A stretch of 64,000 nucleotides of DNA from Candidatus Moranbacteria bacterium UBA2282 (GCA_002345745.1 DDWQ01000019.1:1-64000); one strand, 5' to 3'. Counted from the stretch's first letter, positions 17,842 through 26,263 are shown. The notes: generated by a model from the letters alone, not told the origin. Made by a program: numbers and translations.

Positions 17842-18289
17842 ACTTGATATATTTTGCAAATTCCATTCCAATTTCAGCTTTTTCATCTAAAATAAAAATT
17901 CCTGAATGATCTTCGCCTATCCCCAATTCATCTTTAGCGCACAACATCCCAAAAGATTTCTCTCCGCGAATCTCCGCTTCTTTGATTTCCATCCCATTTG
18001 GCATTTTCGTGCCAACGAGCGCAACTGGAACTTTTTGTCCAACTGCGATATTCGGAGCACCGCAAACAATCTGAAGTTTCCTTCCGACTGCCCCCTCTCC
18101 TCTCTGAGGAGAGGGCTGGGGTGAGGTTTCTCCGATATCTACGATTGCAATTTGCAATCTATCAGCATTTGGATGTTTTGCAATTTCCAAAATCTTCCCC
18201 ACCACCACGCCAGCAAACGCCTGGTTTTGTTTTTCTGAAGCTACTTTTATGCCTAAAATATTTTTTAACCAACTATAAATATATTTCAT
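17834..18289 (-). CDS. Orphan PheT N-terminal tRNA-binding domain protein
   Basis: 151 residues matching only the first part of PheRS beta. MKYIYSWLKNILGIKV resembles the PheT start. An EMAP/OB-fold tRNA-binding domain follows, with KILEIAKHPNADRLQ, LQIVCGAPNIAVGQKVPVAL and EIRGEKSFGMLC, then GIGEDHSGIFIL. Everything beyond the B2 domain of PheT (about 650 residues in usual enzymes) is absent. The stop TAA lies in the end of a 153-bp palindromic element. An in-frame palindrome encodes SPQPSPQRGEG inside the OB fold. It follows tyrS by 12 bases. It may be a stand-alone tRNA-binding factor helping the single-chain PheRS, or a truncated pheT relic; conserved OB-fold residues favour the former. 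Confidence 0.75.
   Translation of the reverse strand: MKYIYSWLKNILGIKVASEKQNQAFAGVVVGKILEIAKHPNADRLQIAIVDIGETSPQPSPQRGEGAVGRKLQIVCGAPNIAVGQKVPVALVGTKMPNGMEIKEAEIRGEKSFGMLCAKDELGIGEDHSGIFILDEKAEIGMEFAKYIKSL
18091..18126. repeat. Palindromic repeat inside the PheT-like ORF
   Basis: CCCTCTCCT-CTCTG-AGGAGAGGG followed by CTGGGGTGAGG. Translated on the minus strand it gives TSPQPSPQRGEG, a peptide signature of a GC-rich palindromic repeat found scattered in many bacterial genomes. It is in frame and much richer in GC than its surroundings. Confidence 0.65.
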
Positions 18290-18301
18290 ATAGGGATACT
18301 A

Positions 18302-19486
18302 TTAAAATTTAATTTTTGCAAATCCAAATTTTCCAACTTTGCAAACAGCGCCATCATCAGCTGCGGTTAAAATCCTTTGCCAATCACCTTCACGTTTGCC
18401 ATTGATTTCCAAACCACCTTGTTCAATTTTTCTTCTCGCCTCACCGTTGCTTTTAGCTAAATTGGCCAAGACAAGAAATTCAACTATTTTTATTTCATCT
18501 TTATTTACCTTAACCTCCTTTACCTCCTCAGGTATTTCCTTGTTCGAAATTGTTTTCACAAAATATTCTTTGGCTTTTTCCGCTGCCTCTTCGCCGTGAT
18601 AAATTTTCACAATTTCTTGCGCCAAAACTATCTTTGCATCACGCGGGTTTTCTAATTGCAAGAGTTTTTTAATTTCTTCTACAGAGATTCTGGTACAATG
18701 AATCAAATATTCGTTAAGCAAAGAATCCGGAACACTCATAATCTTTCCAAACATAGTGTTTGAATCATCCGTAAGATTAATGGTATTCCCCCAACTTGAA
18801 CTCATCTTTCTGCCATCTGTTCCGGAAATAATATTTGTCATCAAAATATCTTGTTGTTTTTGTCCAAATTTTTCCTGCAAGACTCTACCAGCCAACAGAT
18901 TAAACCGCTGATCCTGTCCACCCAATTCGACATCCGCTTGCAATTCCACACTGTCATAACCTTGCATCAACGGATACAAAACTTCTCGCAATGAAACTCT
19001 CTTGCCAGCATCCAATCTTTTTTTAATATTATCCCTTGAAATAAATTCATGCAAAGAAAAACAATCCGCATGTTCGCCAATTTCGCGATAACCCAATTTA
19101 TTTAGCCAATCTGCATTATATACGATTTCAATCTTATCCATATCCAAAATTTTCCCAGCTTGCTGTGCATAAGCCTGCATATTTTTTTCTACCATTTCCT
19201 GAGTCAACATCGGCCTTTCCGAATCCTTATCTGAAGTATCCCCAATTACCCCGGTGGCATTTCCAACCAAAAGAATAATGTGATGTCCTAAATCTTGCAG
19301 ATCTTTCAATTTCAAAAGTAAAACCGCCCGGCCAATATGTATATTTGGACTAGTTGGATCCATGCCAAACTTTATTCTCAGCTTTTCACCAGAAAGAAGT
19401 TTTTTTCTTAAATTTTCTTTATTGATAACCTCAGCAACGCCTCGGCTCAAAATCTCATCTATTCGATTTTCTAAGTTTTTATCCAT
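18302..19486 (-). CDS. tyrS: Tyrosyl-tRNA synthetase
   Basis: 394-residue class I synthetase for tRNA-Tyr. The HIGH-type motif is HIGRAVLL in MDPTSPNIHIGRA. The KMSKS-type motif is KMSSSWGN in GTDGRKMSSS. The tyrosine-binding region includes QGYDSVELQADVELGGQDQ. A C-terminal S4 RNA-binding domain (about 330-390, with NGEARRKIEQGGLEING) binds the tRNA. Normal length and complete. It shares a short operon with the PheT-like gene 12 bases downstream and possibly the single-chain PheRS and valS genes. Confidence 0.95.
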   Translation of the reverse strand: MDKNLENRIDEILSRGVAEVINKENLRKKLLSGEKLRIKFGMDPTSPNIHIGRAVLLLKLKDLQDLGHHIILLVGNATGVIGDTSDKDSERPMLTQEMVEKNMQAYAQQAGKILDMDKIEIVYNADWLNKLGYREIGEHADCFSLHEFISRDNIKKRLDAGKRVSLREVLYPLMQGYDSVELQADVELGGQDQRFNLLAGRVLQEKFGQKQQDILMTNIISGTDGRKMSSSWGNTINLTDDSNTMFGKIMSVPDSLLNEYLIHCTRISVEEIKKLLQLENPRDAKIVLAQEIVKIYHGEEAAEKAKEYFVKTISNKEIPEEVKEVKVNKDEIKIVEFLVLANLAKSNGEARRKIEQGGLEINGKREGDWQRILTAADDGAVCKVGKFGFAKIKF

Positions 19487-19546
19487 ATAGGAATAATACC
19501 AGTCTTAAAGCTTTTTTGCAATATGTGTATAATTTCTGCAAAAAAC

Positions 19547-19574
19547 AAAACCATCCGCGCAAACGAATGGTTTT
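19547..19574 (-). terminator. Terminator after the DsbA-like gene
   Basis: On the minus strand AAAACCATTCG, six bases and CGGATGGTTTT run into GTTTTTT. It starts 17 bases past the DsbA-like stop and ends that transcript before tyrS. Confidence 0.8.
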
Positions 19575-19590
19575 ATATCAAAAAGTTTGA

Positions 19591-20607
19591 TTATTTAGCC
19601 AATTCTTGATCAATAGCTGTCTGCAAATCCACCACACTTACTACGCCTTTTTTCAATTGACTGTTTATAAAAATAGCTGGAGTGCCAGAGAGACCAAAAT
19701 TCATTGCTTCGCTCTTATCAGCATCAATAACTGATTGGTATTGCTTTGAATCTAGGCATTTATTAAATTTAGCAGTATCCAAACCGAGTGTTCTGGCATA
19801 ATCTTTGAATTTTTGCGTACCAACTAATTTCCCCCAACTGTCTTGTGTAGCATATAACTTATCACCATATTCCCAAAATTTATCTTGTTCTTGTGCGCAG
19901 GATGATGCCAACGCGGCATTATTTGCTTGTGGATGACTGTCTATTGGAAAATGTTTATAGGCAAATAATGTTTTATCTCCATAAGTTTTCATAGTATCAC
20001 GTAGCGTTCTCCAAAATATATTACAATACGGGCACTGAAAATCAGAAAACACGACAACTTTTGTGTTTGTATTGGCATTTCCAAAAGTCGCATTAGTCTC
20101 TTTGACTTCTGGAGTTTCTAAATATTTTCCCGGCTCCAATCCCAATTCCTGCGCTTTCAAAATATAGGACTCCTCTTTTTGTTCAAACAAAATATTTGCT
20201 TGGGTATAAAAATCAGTTTCTATTAATTTATTATCAAAGATAAAAGCTGGTAGAGTTTTTATGCCAAATTGACTAATCAACTGTTTTCCTTCTGGACTGT
20301 CAAAATTAATTTTTTCCGTGGAAATTGTTGGCAAAACTCGACGAAACCAAACAAGCACTTCTGATGAATCACAATCTACACAACTATCATCATTGATAAC
20401 CTTAACATTCACCGCAGGTTCGCTATAAGCGACCCAGGTCTTTCCATTAGCTGCAAAGATGTCAGATTTACTTAGATTTTTTACAGAAAAACCTCCGCCA
20501 CGAATGACTTGTGCCACATCGACAAAAAGACTACCAATAAAAAGACCTCCCAAAAGAATTGCGATCGAGACTAGGTTTTTTATTTTTTTATCATTTATTG
20601 ATTCCAT
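19591..20607 (-). CDS. Membrane-anchored DsbA-like oxidoreductase with two thioredoxin folds
   Basis: 338 residues. One N-terminal membrane anchor (about 11-31) puts the rest outside the membrane. A first thioredoxin-like domain has CVDC (76-79) and a cis-Pro loop TLPAFIFD (118-125). The second is a DsbA/DSBA domain with CPYC (192-195) and a GTPAIFIN loop near 305. Such proteins catalyse disulphide formation or isomerisation in exported proteins. Many Patescibacteria fuse a DsbA domain to a second fold. The Cys-rich exported protein at 52327-52857 is a possible client (inference). A small single-span protein gene precedes it. Confidence 0.88.
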   Translation of the reverse strand: MESINDKKIKNLVSIAILLGGLFIGSLFVDVAQVIRGGGFSVKNLSKSDIFAANGKTWVAYSEPAVNVKVINDDSCVDCDSSEVLVWFRRVLPTISTEKINFDSPEGKQLISQFGIKTLPAFIFDNKLIETDFYTQANILFEQKEESYILKAQELGLEPGKYLETPEVKETNATFGNANTNTKVVVFSDFQCPYCNIFWRTLRDTMKTYGDKTLFAYKHFPIDSHPQANNAALASSCAQEQDKFWEYGDKLYATQDSWGKLVGTQKFKDYARTLGLDTAKFNKCLDSKQYQSVIDADKSEAMNFGLSGTPAIFINSQLKKGVVSVVDLQTAIDQELAK

Positions 20608-20633
20608 AATTTTTATTAAACCTATTTATTTAA

Positions 20634-21014
20634 TTAATTCTCACTGCCGTTAGTTGGTATAATATCATTCTGCTCCTGATTTTTATCTTCCTCCGATTTA
20701 GCGTCTTGCACGCTTTTTTTAATAACTTCTACTTGCAAATTATTAATATCAAAATCTTGATTAGCCGATTTCATTTGATAATCATCAAAGCCAATGGCTA
20801 TTCTTTTCACTGCTTCTGTTTTTATCGCAACACCAACTAAAATACCCAAAATAAAAAGCAACACAAATTCAACATATTTATCCATTTTTTTATTCTGACT
20901 GTGCTTATCCTGCAAAACATCAGATTCAACCGACTCAATTTCTGCAAGTTTTTCAATTTCTTCTGTTTCAGCATTTTTAATTAAATTTTCTTCATCCCTT
21001 GTTTCATCATTCAT
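20634..21014 (-). CDS. Single-span membrane protein, function unknown
   Basis: 126 residues. The first 45 are acidic with a Glu-rich helix. One membrane segment (about 46-65, YVEFVLLFILGILVGVAI) is followed by a hydrophilic Asn/Gln/Asp-rich tail. I do not recognise a family. It lies 26 bases upstream of the DsbA-like gene in the same direction, so the two are probably co-transcribed and may act together at the membrane. Confidence 0.65.
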   Translation of the reverse strand: MNDETRDEENLIKNAETEEIEKLAEIESVESDVLQDKHSQNKKMDKYVEFVLLFILGILVGVAIKTEAVKRIAIGFDDYQMKSANQDFDINNLQVEVIKKSVQDAKSEEDKNQEQNDIIPTNGSEN

Positions 21015-21128
21015 ATTATTTAGCGCTAAATTTTATCGACTGTATAATAAGCAAAGATTAGCACAAACAAAAAATCATAACAACTTGTGCTATGATTAAT
21101 TATATTGCATAATAATCCTGCTCTGACA

Positions 21129-22379
21129 TTATTCTTTGCGCAAAGCATCCATCGGCGTCATTCGGGAAGCTTTGCGGGCCGGATAGATTCCAAATCCCAT
21201 TCCGGTTAAAACAGAAAAACCGATGCCCAAAAAGACGGCATAAGGAGAGATCCCAAGCTCCACCATATAACCTGCTCGCAATGCTAATTTAGAGGCAAAA
21301 TAGATTAAGATCGCCCCTAAAATAATACCCACAATTCCGCCTAAGATAGTAATGAAGATCGATTCGAATAAAAATTGCTTCAAGATGCTGGAATTTTTTG
21401 CGCCCACCGCTTTGCGCAGACCGATTTCCGGTGTCCTCTCCACCACTGAAACATACATCACATTCATGATGCCCACGCCACCCACAACAAGAGAAATTGA
21501 GGTGAGTGCGATGAGAAGAAGATTAACCACTAGAAAAACATCATCCAGCATTGTTGTGAATTCCTCGATGGAGGCCACCACGAAATCATCGTCGTTTGGA
21601 TCTGTGATGTCATGGCGGTCCCGCATAATATCTCTCGCCTGCACCATCGTAAGCTCTGCTAATTTTTTATCTTCAAACTTGAAAATAGAAGACTGGACAT
21701 AATCGATGCCAGCAATCTTTTTTTGGAATGTCTCGATCGGCACATAAATTAAATCATCAAAATTGAAAAACGCCATCGAACCCCTTTCTTCAAGATAACC
21801 AATCACCCGATAGTTCACGCCTTTGATCCTGATGTTTTTCCCCACTGGATCTTCATCTTTAAAAAGGTTTTCTTTGACTTGGCTTCCCAAAACCACTACC
21901 TGACTCAAACTCTTATCCTCATCTTGCGTATAACCAAAACCGTCAGCAAATTTGATTTGTTGATCAATGTCAAAAATTCCAGACGAAGCCGCATAAATCA
22001 TAGTCTGTTTGGTTTCTGAGCCATAACTCGTAACAGCCTGTCCGATACTCGCCGCATACCAACCAGAGACATTCGGCAATTCACCAACTTCTTCTAGGTC
22101 ACCGATCTTAAGGGTTGTTATAGAACCACTCGTTGCGCCTTGCACATTCTCTGAGGACATTTGCTTGGCTTGCGGAACCTTCACTTCAATTTGAAATATG
22201 TCCGTTCCGAAAGATTCAACCTGACCGACAATATAATCTTTTACTCCAAACCCCAAAGAAAGAACCAGCACAACGGATACCACTCCAATCACAATTCCCA
22301 AGACTGACAAAACAGTCCTGGCTATATTGGAGCGCAGATTATTGAGAGCTAATTTAATTGAAATTAATATTTCATGCAT
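21129..22379 (-). CDS. MacB-type ABC transporter permease
   Basis: 416 residues with the MacB topology: one N-terminal membrane helix (about 20-42), a large extracytoplasmic MacB_PCD domain (about 45-245), and three C-terminal helices of the FtsX fold (about 285-400). The ends are typical: NLRSNIARTVLSVLGIVIGV at the start and GIYPARKASRMTPMDALRKE at the finish. It works with the ATPase at 25535-26263 and the adaptor at 26293-27300 to export peptides, lipids or drugs. It is the second of two paralogous permeases, which may form a heterodimer. Confidence 0.9.
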   Translation of the reverse strand: MHEILISIKLALNNLRSNIARTVLSVLGIVIGVVSVVLVLSLGFGVKDYIVGQVESFGTDIFQIEVKVPQAKQMSSENVQGATSGSITTLKIGDLEEVGELPNVSGWYAASIGQAVTSYGSETKQTMIYAASSGIFDIDQQIKFADGFGYTQDEDKSLSQVVVLGSQVKENLFKDEDPVGKNIRIKGVNYRVIGYLEERGSMAFFNFDDLIYVPIETFQKKIAGIDYVQSSIFKFEDKKLAELTMVQARDIMRDRHDITDPNDDDFVVASIEEFTTMLDDVFLVVNLLLIALTSISLVVGGVGIMNVMYVSVVERTPEIGLRKAVGAKNSSILKQFLFESIFITILGGIVGIILGAILIYFASKLALRAGYMVELGISPYAVFLGIGFSVLTGMGFGIYPARKASRMTPMDALRKE

Positions 22380-22386
22380 AAAAATT

Positions 22387-22445
22387 TATTCATATCTTAA
22401 TGCTTCCATTGGACTTATACGCGAAGCTTTGCGAGCAGGCCCGCC
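22387..22445 (-). pseudogene. Duplicated 3' end of a MacB permease gene
   Basis: The minus strand reads PARKASRISPMEALRYE and a stop, nearly identical to the last codons of the permease at 22494-23744; over about 50 bases only about three differ. A short GC-rich palindrome (GCAGGCGGGCCTGC, 22437-22452 region) abuts the broken end. It is a tandem partial duplication between the two permease genes and encodes no complete protein. Confidence 0.75.
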
Positions 22446-22493
22446 TGCATCGCATAAGCTATTTATTAATTAGTACTTTCTTTTTTAGTTTCA

Positions 22494-23744
22494 TTATTCA
22501 TATCTTAATGCTTCCATTGGACTTATATGCGAAGCTTTGCGGGCAGGATATAATCCAAAAATCAAACCTATCAGAATGGAAACTGTCGTAGCTACCGCGA
22601 TCGACTGCCAGGAAACGATAAATTCCCAATCATAACCAAAACCTTTGATCACAACAAGAGAAATAATAAGGGCAATTAAAATTCCTAAAATTATCCCAAT
22701 GATTCCCCCAATCAAGGTTATTGTCACTGATTCAATTAGAAATTGAGACATAATAGCTGTATTTTTTGCTCCCACCGCTTTACGCAAGCCCACTTCTCTG
22801 ATCCGTTGATTAACAGAAATAAGCATAATATTCATAATGCCCACCCCTCCGACCAAAAGCGAAATCGATCCGACTGCCAACAAAAAATATTTCAAAACGT
22901 TTGTTACATTAGTGATGGTTTTGAGAGCCGAGGCAATGTCACGCACTGAAAAATCGTCATCTTTCGGATTATCGATATCGTGCCGCTCTCTAAGAGTTGT
23001 TGCCATGTCTTCTTTGGTCTTGGAAATATCATCGATATTACCAACTTTTACACGTAAAAATGAAAGATGATTAATGCCTAAAACAATTTTTTGTGCAGCC
23101 TTAAGCGGAATGATTACTGAATCATCTGGACTGGCCATTCCAAAACCAGAACTACCTTTCCTTTTCAAAATCCCCACTACGGTGAAATTTTCATTCTTGA
23201 TTTCGATTTTTTTCCCAAGCGCATTGTCCGTCCCAAAAAGCTCTTCCTTAGTATCAGCCCCAATTACCGCAATCCGAGAAAGACTAGCATCATCTTCAGA
23301 AGAAAAAAACCTACCTTCTTCTATCTCGACATTTTCCACATTGATATAATCATGTGTGACACCCATGATTGTATGTGCATAATCATTATCTTGATACGAA
23401 ACAGTCCGCGTCCCTTGGGCATAGGCCGCCCCAGTTTCCACACTGGGCACATTTTTCTTATCCATGAGCGCCAAGAAATCATCATACGTCAAAGTTGTAA
23501 TGATAATTCCCAGCGCCTGTGCCGGTGGACCATCCTCATCTGAGGCTCCTGGCAAAACTCCAATTAGATTTGAGCCTACGCCGGAAATCTGATCCAAAAT
23601 GAGCGTCTGAGCCGAACCACCGATAGCCATAATCAAAATCACTGAACCCACTCCGATCATGATTCCAAGAACCGTCAAAAACGAGCGAAATTTATTCGCC
23701 ATCAAATTGCGATATGAAATTCTCACTGGATCCATTACTCGCAT
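22494..23744 (-). CDS. MacB-type ABC transporter permease
   Basis: 416 residues, same fold as its neighbour at 21129-22379: NLMANKFRSFLTVLGIMIGV helix, extracytoplasmic MacB_PCD domain with ATP-independent gating region, three C-terminal helices and the terminal GLYPARKASHISPMEALRYE. Sequence identity with the neighbour is clear in the FtsX part and low in the external domain. It probably pairs with that paralogue and the ATPase further upstream. The operon is interrupted between this gene and the ATPase by a REP/RAYT insertion. Confidence 0.9.
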   Translation of the reverse strand: MRVMDPVRISYRNLMANKFRSFLTVLGIMIGVGSVILIMAIGGSAQTLILDQISGVGSNLIGVLPGASDEDGPPAQALGIIITTLTYDDFLALMDKKNVPSVETGAAYAQGTRTVSYQDNDYAHTIMGVTHDYINVENVEIEEGRFFSSEDDASLSRIAVIGADTKEELFGTDNALGKKIEIKNENFTVVGILKRKGSSGFGMASPDDSVIIPLKAAQKIVLGINHLSFLRVKVGNIDDISKTKEDMATTLRERHDIDNPKDDDFSVRDIASALKTITNVTNVLKYFLLAVGSISLLVGGVGIMNIMLISVNQRIREVGLRKAVGAKNTAIMSQFLIESVTITLIGGIIGIILGILIALIISLVVIKGFGYDWEFIVSWQSIAVATTVSILIGLIFGLYPARKASHISPMEALRYE

Positions 23745-23768
23745 AATCCGTATAAATTACTAATCCTC

Positions 23769-23813
23769 AAAGGAGCTAAGCTCCTTTTGAAGCTCCTTTT
23801 GAAGCTCCTTTTT
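23769..23813. repeat. REP element cluster downstream of the RAYT gene
   Basis: A perfect inverted repeat AAAGGAGCT-A-AGCTCCTTT (23769-23787) is followed by two further half-sites (GAAGCTCCTTTT). The same unit recurs inside the RAYT gene and at 25488-25534. This is the layout of REP elements mobilised by a cognate Y1 transposase. Confidence 0.8.
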
Positions 23814-23814
23814 A

Positions 23815-24465
23815 CTATTCCTCTAATAAATATTTAGCTGTTTCTTTCTTCTCTTTTAAATATAATGCATTATTCTTTAAAAATTCCCCGTATTGCCCAA
23901 TATTATTGTTAAATTGTACCATAATAGATTCTTTATTGCACAGCGTTCCAGCTCTTTTTCCTAAATAATCCAGTAAACTAGAATATTCCCAATCTTCTGC
24001 TCTATAACCATGAATAAAATTATTTTTGTTTACATAAGCAGAGAGATATAGTAAATATTCATTTGAATTAATATATATTGATTTAAACGGCCCCTGAAAA
24101 AGTGACCCTGAGCGTTTGTATTTTTTGTTGAAATAATTTGTGTAACCAGTACCAATTTTGTGCATAAAAGTTTTTACGCCATTTGTTCTCAATTGTTTCA
24201 GTATAATATGATAGTGATTTGGATTTATACAATAGCAAACTATTTCCACTAAATTATCCAGTTTCACAGAGGTGGAGCTAAGCTCTTTTAAGGAGCTTAG
24301 CTCCTTTTCAAACATCCGTTGTTCATAAGTTGAATCATCATTAAATTCGCGCATGCTATTTAAAAATCGAATATAATCTTCCTCATCCAAAAACACCTCT
24401 CGCTTGTCTACTCCGCGATTATAAATATGATAAAATTCTTCGTTTTTAAATTCTGTTTTTCGCAT
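23815..24465 (-). CDS. REP-associated tyrosine transposase (RAYT)
   Basis: 216 residues of the Y1/HUH transposase family (TnpA-REP). The HUH motif is HYH (84-86) in CINPNHYHII. The catalytic Tyr lies in GTGYTNYFNKKY (about 108-111), followed by RSGSLFQGPFKSI. It starts MRKTEFKNEEFYHIYNRG, the typical opening. RAYTs process single-stranded DNA at REP hairpins. Three REP arrays lie here, one of them within this gene, in frame (about residues 54-66, EKELSSLKELSSTS), in a loop before the HUH strand that tolerates insertion. Most likely intact and the source of the local REPs. Confidence 0.88.
   Translation of the reverse strand: MRKTEFKNEEFYHIYNRGVDKREVFLDEEDYIRFLNSMREFNDDSTYEQRMFEKELSSLKELSSTSVKLDNLVEIVCYCINPNHYHIILKQLRTNGVKTFMHKIGTGYTNYFNKKYKRSGSLFQGPFKSIYINSNEYLLYLSAYVNKNNFIHGYRAEDWEYSSLLDYLGKRAGTLCNKESIMVQFNNNIGQYGEFLKNNALYLKEKKETAKYLLEE
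24273..24309. repeat. REP element inside the RAYT coding sequence
   Basis: GGAGCTAAGCTC followed by AAGGAGCT-T-AGCTCCTT, the same palindrome as in the flanking arrays. It keeps the reading frame of the transposase and encodes the repeated peptide KELSS. Confidence 0.8.
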
Positions 24466-24498
24466 ACTCTGACAAAAGAAACTTTTTTAGGTCCTTTT

Positions 24499-25425
24499 TC
24501 ACAATGAATTAATAAAATTATCCTGTTCTTGAATGTTTTCATCTAATTCCCCTATTTTGCGAAATACTCCCTCGCCGAAAGTGCGATCAATTAACTTTCC
24601 AATAGAAATTATGTTTCCAGTCATCATTGCTTTTGAAAACATTTCAAAAATATCTTCCCTATTCCTGAAATCTTCTTTGTTTTGCTCAAATAATTTATCA
24701 ATTAAAATACTTAATATTTTTCTTCCTATTGTATTTGTAAAACTCTCAATATTTATCTTGTTCGATCCATCTTCCATCTTGGCATAAATCGTATCACTGT
24801 TGAAAAGATATTTTCCATCATTCGTCATAGCATTTAGATGTTTTTTTATTATTTCATTTGTTTCTTTTATTTCAGCTGAAAATAATGGATTATTAGCTAC
24901 TTTTGCAAGAATACTCCTTGTCATTTCTTCCGTAACCGCTTCATTTAAAATTCTGAAGCGCAATCCCTTTCCATTTCGCATGCTAACGGTTAACCCAACC
25001 CTATATTCATCAGCACTGCCATCATCTAGAATTTGTAGGGCATTATAAGATTTAAAATGCAACATTTCATGCACTACTTTTTTCATAAAAACAATGCTGG
25101 CAGCCTGTTCTTGTAGAGCAACAGATTGTGCCATTGAAACATAAATTGCACTTGCTTTTTTTGGCCACTCATTCTTTTTCACAATGTGAATATTTTTTGA
25201 TGGTATATTAAATAAATCTAAGTCGTACTTTTGTCTAATTTCATTTGTAAGCCTATTTGCAAGTTCAATAATTTGCAACTCCTTTGGAGTTTTTTCTCTT
25301 TCTTTGCCAATTAATTCTTGAAATTCTTGATTGTTAAACTGCCATTCTTTTTCCTTAATAATTTCATTTTTTTTATTTTCATTTGCTTTTCCAACAACCC
25401 GCTCAAAAGAAGTAAATTTTTCCAT
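24499..25425 (-). CDS. Putative zinc metalloprotease
   Basis: 308 residues, no signal peptide or membrane segment. The zincin motif HEMLH (119-123) sits in a predicted helix after VFMKKVV. A downstream NEAVTEE (161-167) could give the third zinc ligand, as in gluzincins and minigluzincins. The N-terminal 60 and C-terminal 100 residues are helical and charged. I do not recognise a named family; HExxH proteins of this size are common and poorly characterised in Patescibacteria. It lies with the RAYT between the ATPase and permease genes of an exporter operon, so it probably arrived with the insertion (inference). Confidence 0.6.
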   Translation of the reverse strand: MEKFTSFERVVGKANENKKNEIIKEKEWQFNNQEFQELIGKEREKTPKELQIIELANRLTNEIRQKYDLDLFNIPSKNIHIVKKNEWPKKASAIYVSMAQSVALQEQAASIVFMKKVVHEMLHFKSYNALQILDDGSADEYRVGLTVSMRNGKGLRFRILNEAVTEEMTRSILAKVANNPLFSAEIKETNEIIKKHLNAMTNDGKYLFNSDTIYAKMEDGSNKINIESFTNTIGRKILSILIDKLFEQNKEDFRNREDIFEMFSKAMMTGNIISIGKLIDRTFGEGVFRKIGELDENIQEQDNFINSL

Positions 25426-25487
25426 ATTTATAAATATTTTTACTCATATATCTTAAATTTTATTTTCCACACATCTTATAAGAAGTC

Positions 25488-25534
25488 AAAAGGAGCTTCA
25501 AAAGGAGCTAAGCTCCTTTTTCTAGCTCCTTTTT
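25488..25534. repeat. REP element cluster upstream of the metalloprotease gene
   Basis: AAAGGAGCTTC, then the perfect palindrome AAAGGAGCT-A-AGCTCCTTT, then a half-site TAGCTCCTTTTT. It directly touches the stop codon of the ABC ATPase gene. With the array at 23769-23813 it brackets the RAYT and metalloprotease genes. Confidence 0.8.
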
Positions 25535-26263
25535 CTATTTTAGCAGTTCACCGTCTGTCGCAAAACGGCGGGTCTGGATTATTTCGTCAGAAACAATAGC
25601 ACCGTCTTTCATGCGAATGATGCGCTTGCCATGCTCAGCTGTGAAAGTTTCATGAGTTACTAAAATAATTGTCTTGCCAGCATCATTCAAGTCCTGCAAA
25701 ATTTTCATCACTTGCGTGCCGGACTTGGAATCCAAGTTGCCAGTCGGTTCGTCAGCGAATATAACACTTGGATCGTTGACCAGTGCACGCGCAATCGCTA
25801 CGCGCTGCCTCTCACCACCCGAGAGTTGATTAGAAAAATAGTCCTTGCGATGCTCCATACCCACACTGCGCAAAGCTTCAAGAACTTTTTTAGAGTTGTC
25901 ATTGGAAAGTTCCTTGTCATAGAGAAGTGGCAATTCCACATTTTCAAAAACCGTGGTGCGTGGCAACAGATTGAAAGTCTGAAAAACAAATCCCACTTTT
26001 TTGTTGCGAATCTCCGCCAATTCATCATCAGAAAAATCTTTCGTATTTTCTCCTTCCAAAAGATATTCTCCGTCACTTAACCGATCCAAAAATCCCAACA
26101 TTTGCATTAGAGTTGATTTTCCAGAACCGGACGGCCCCATGATGGAAACAAATTCACCTTCTCCTACAGAGAAAGAGACACCGCAAACCGCCTGAGTGAA
26201 AACTCCCTCATTCTCATAAGTTTTGCACAAATTTCTGACTTCAATCAATGTTGACAAATTCAT
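25535..26263 (-). CDS. ABC transporter ATPase, MacB/LolD type
   Basis: 242 residues, a complete nucleotide-binding domain. Walker A is GPSGSGKS (about 44-51). The Q-loop is FVFQTFNLLPR, the signature LSGGERQRVAIARAL, Walker B VIFADEPTGNLDSKSG, and the switch His lies in LVTHE. It powers the two MacB-type permeases at 21129-23744, from which it is now separated by a 1.7 kb insertion. The adaptor gene lies 29 bases upstream. Confidence 0.92.
   Translation of the reverse strand: MNLSTLIEVRNLCKTYENEGVFTQAVCGVSFSVGEGEFVSIMGPSGSGKSTLMQMLGFLDRLSDGEYLLEGENTKDFSDDELAEIRNKKVGFVFQTFNLLPRTTVFENVELPLLYDKELSNDNSKKVLEALRSVGMEHRKDYFSNQLSGGERQRVAIARALVNDPSVIFADEPTGNLDSKSGTQVMKILQDLNDAGKTIILVTHETFTAEHGKRIIRMKDGAIVSDEIIQTRRFATDGELLK

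Noticed and set aside
23815..25425. Classical insertion sequence with DDE transposase
   Set aside because: The only transposase is HUH/Y1 type, and the repeats are REP hairpins, not IS ends with target duplications.
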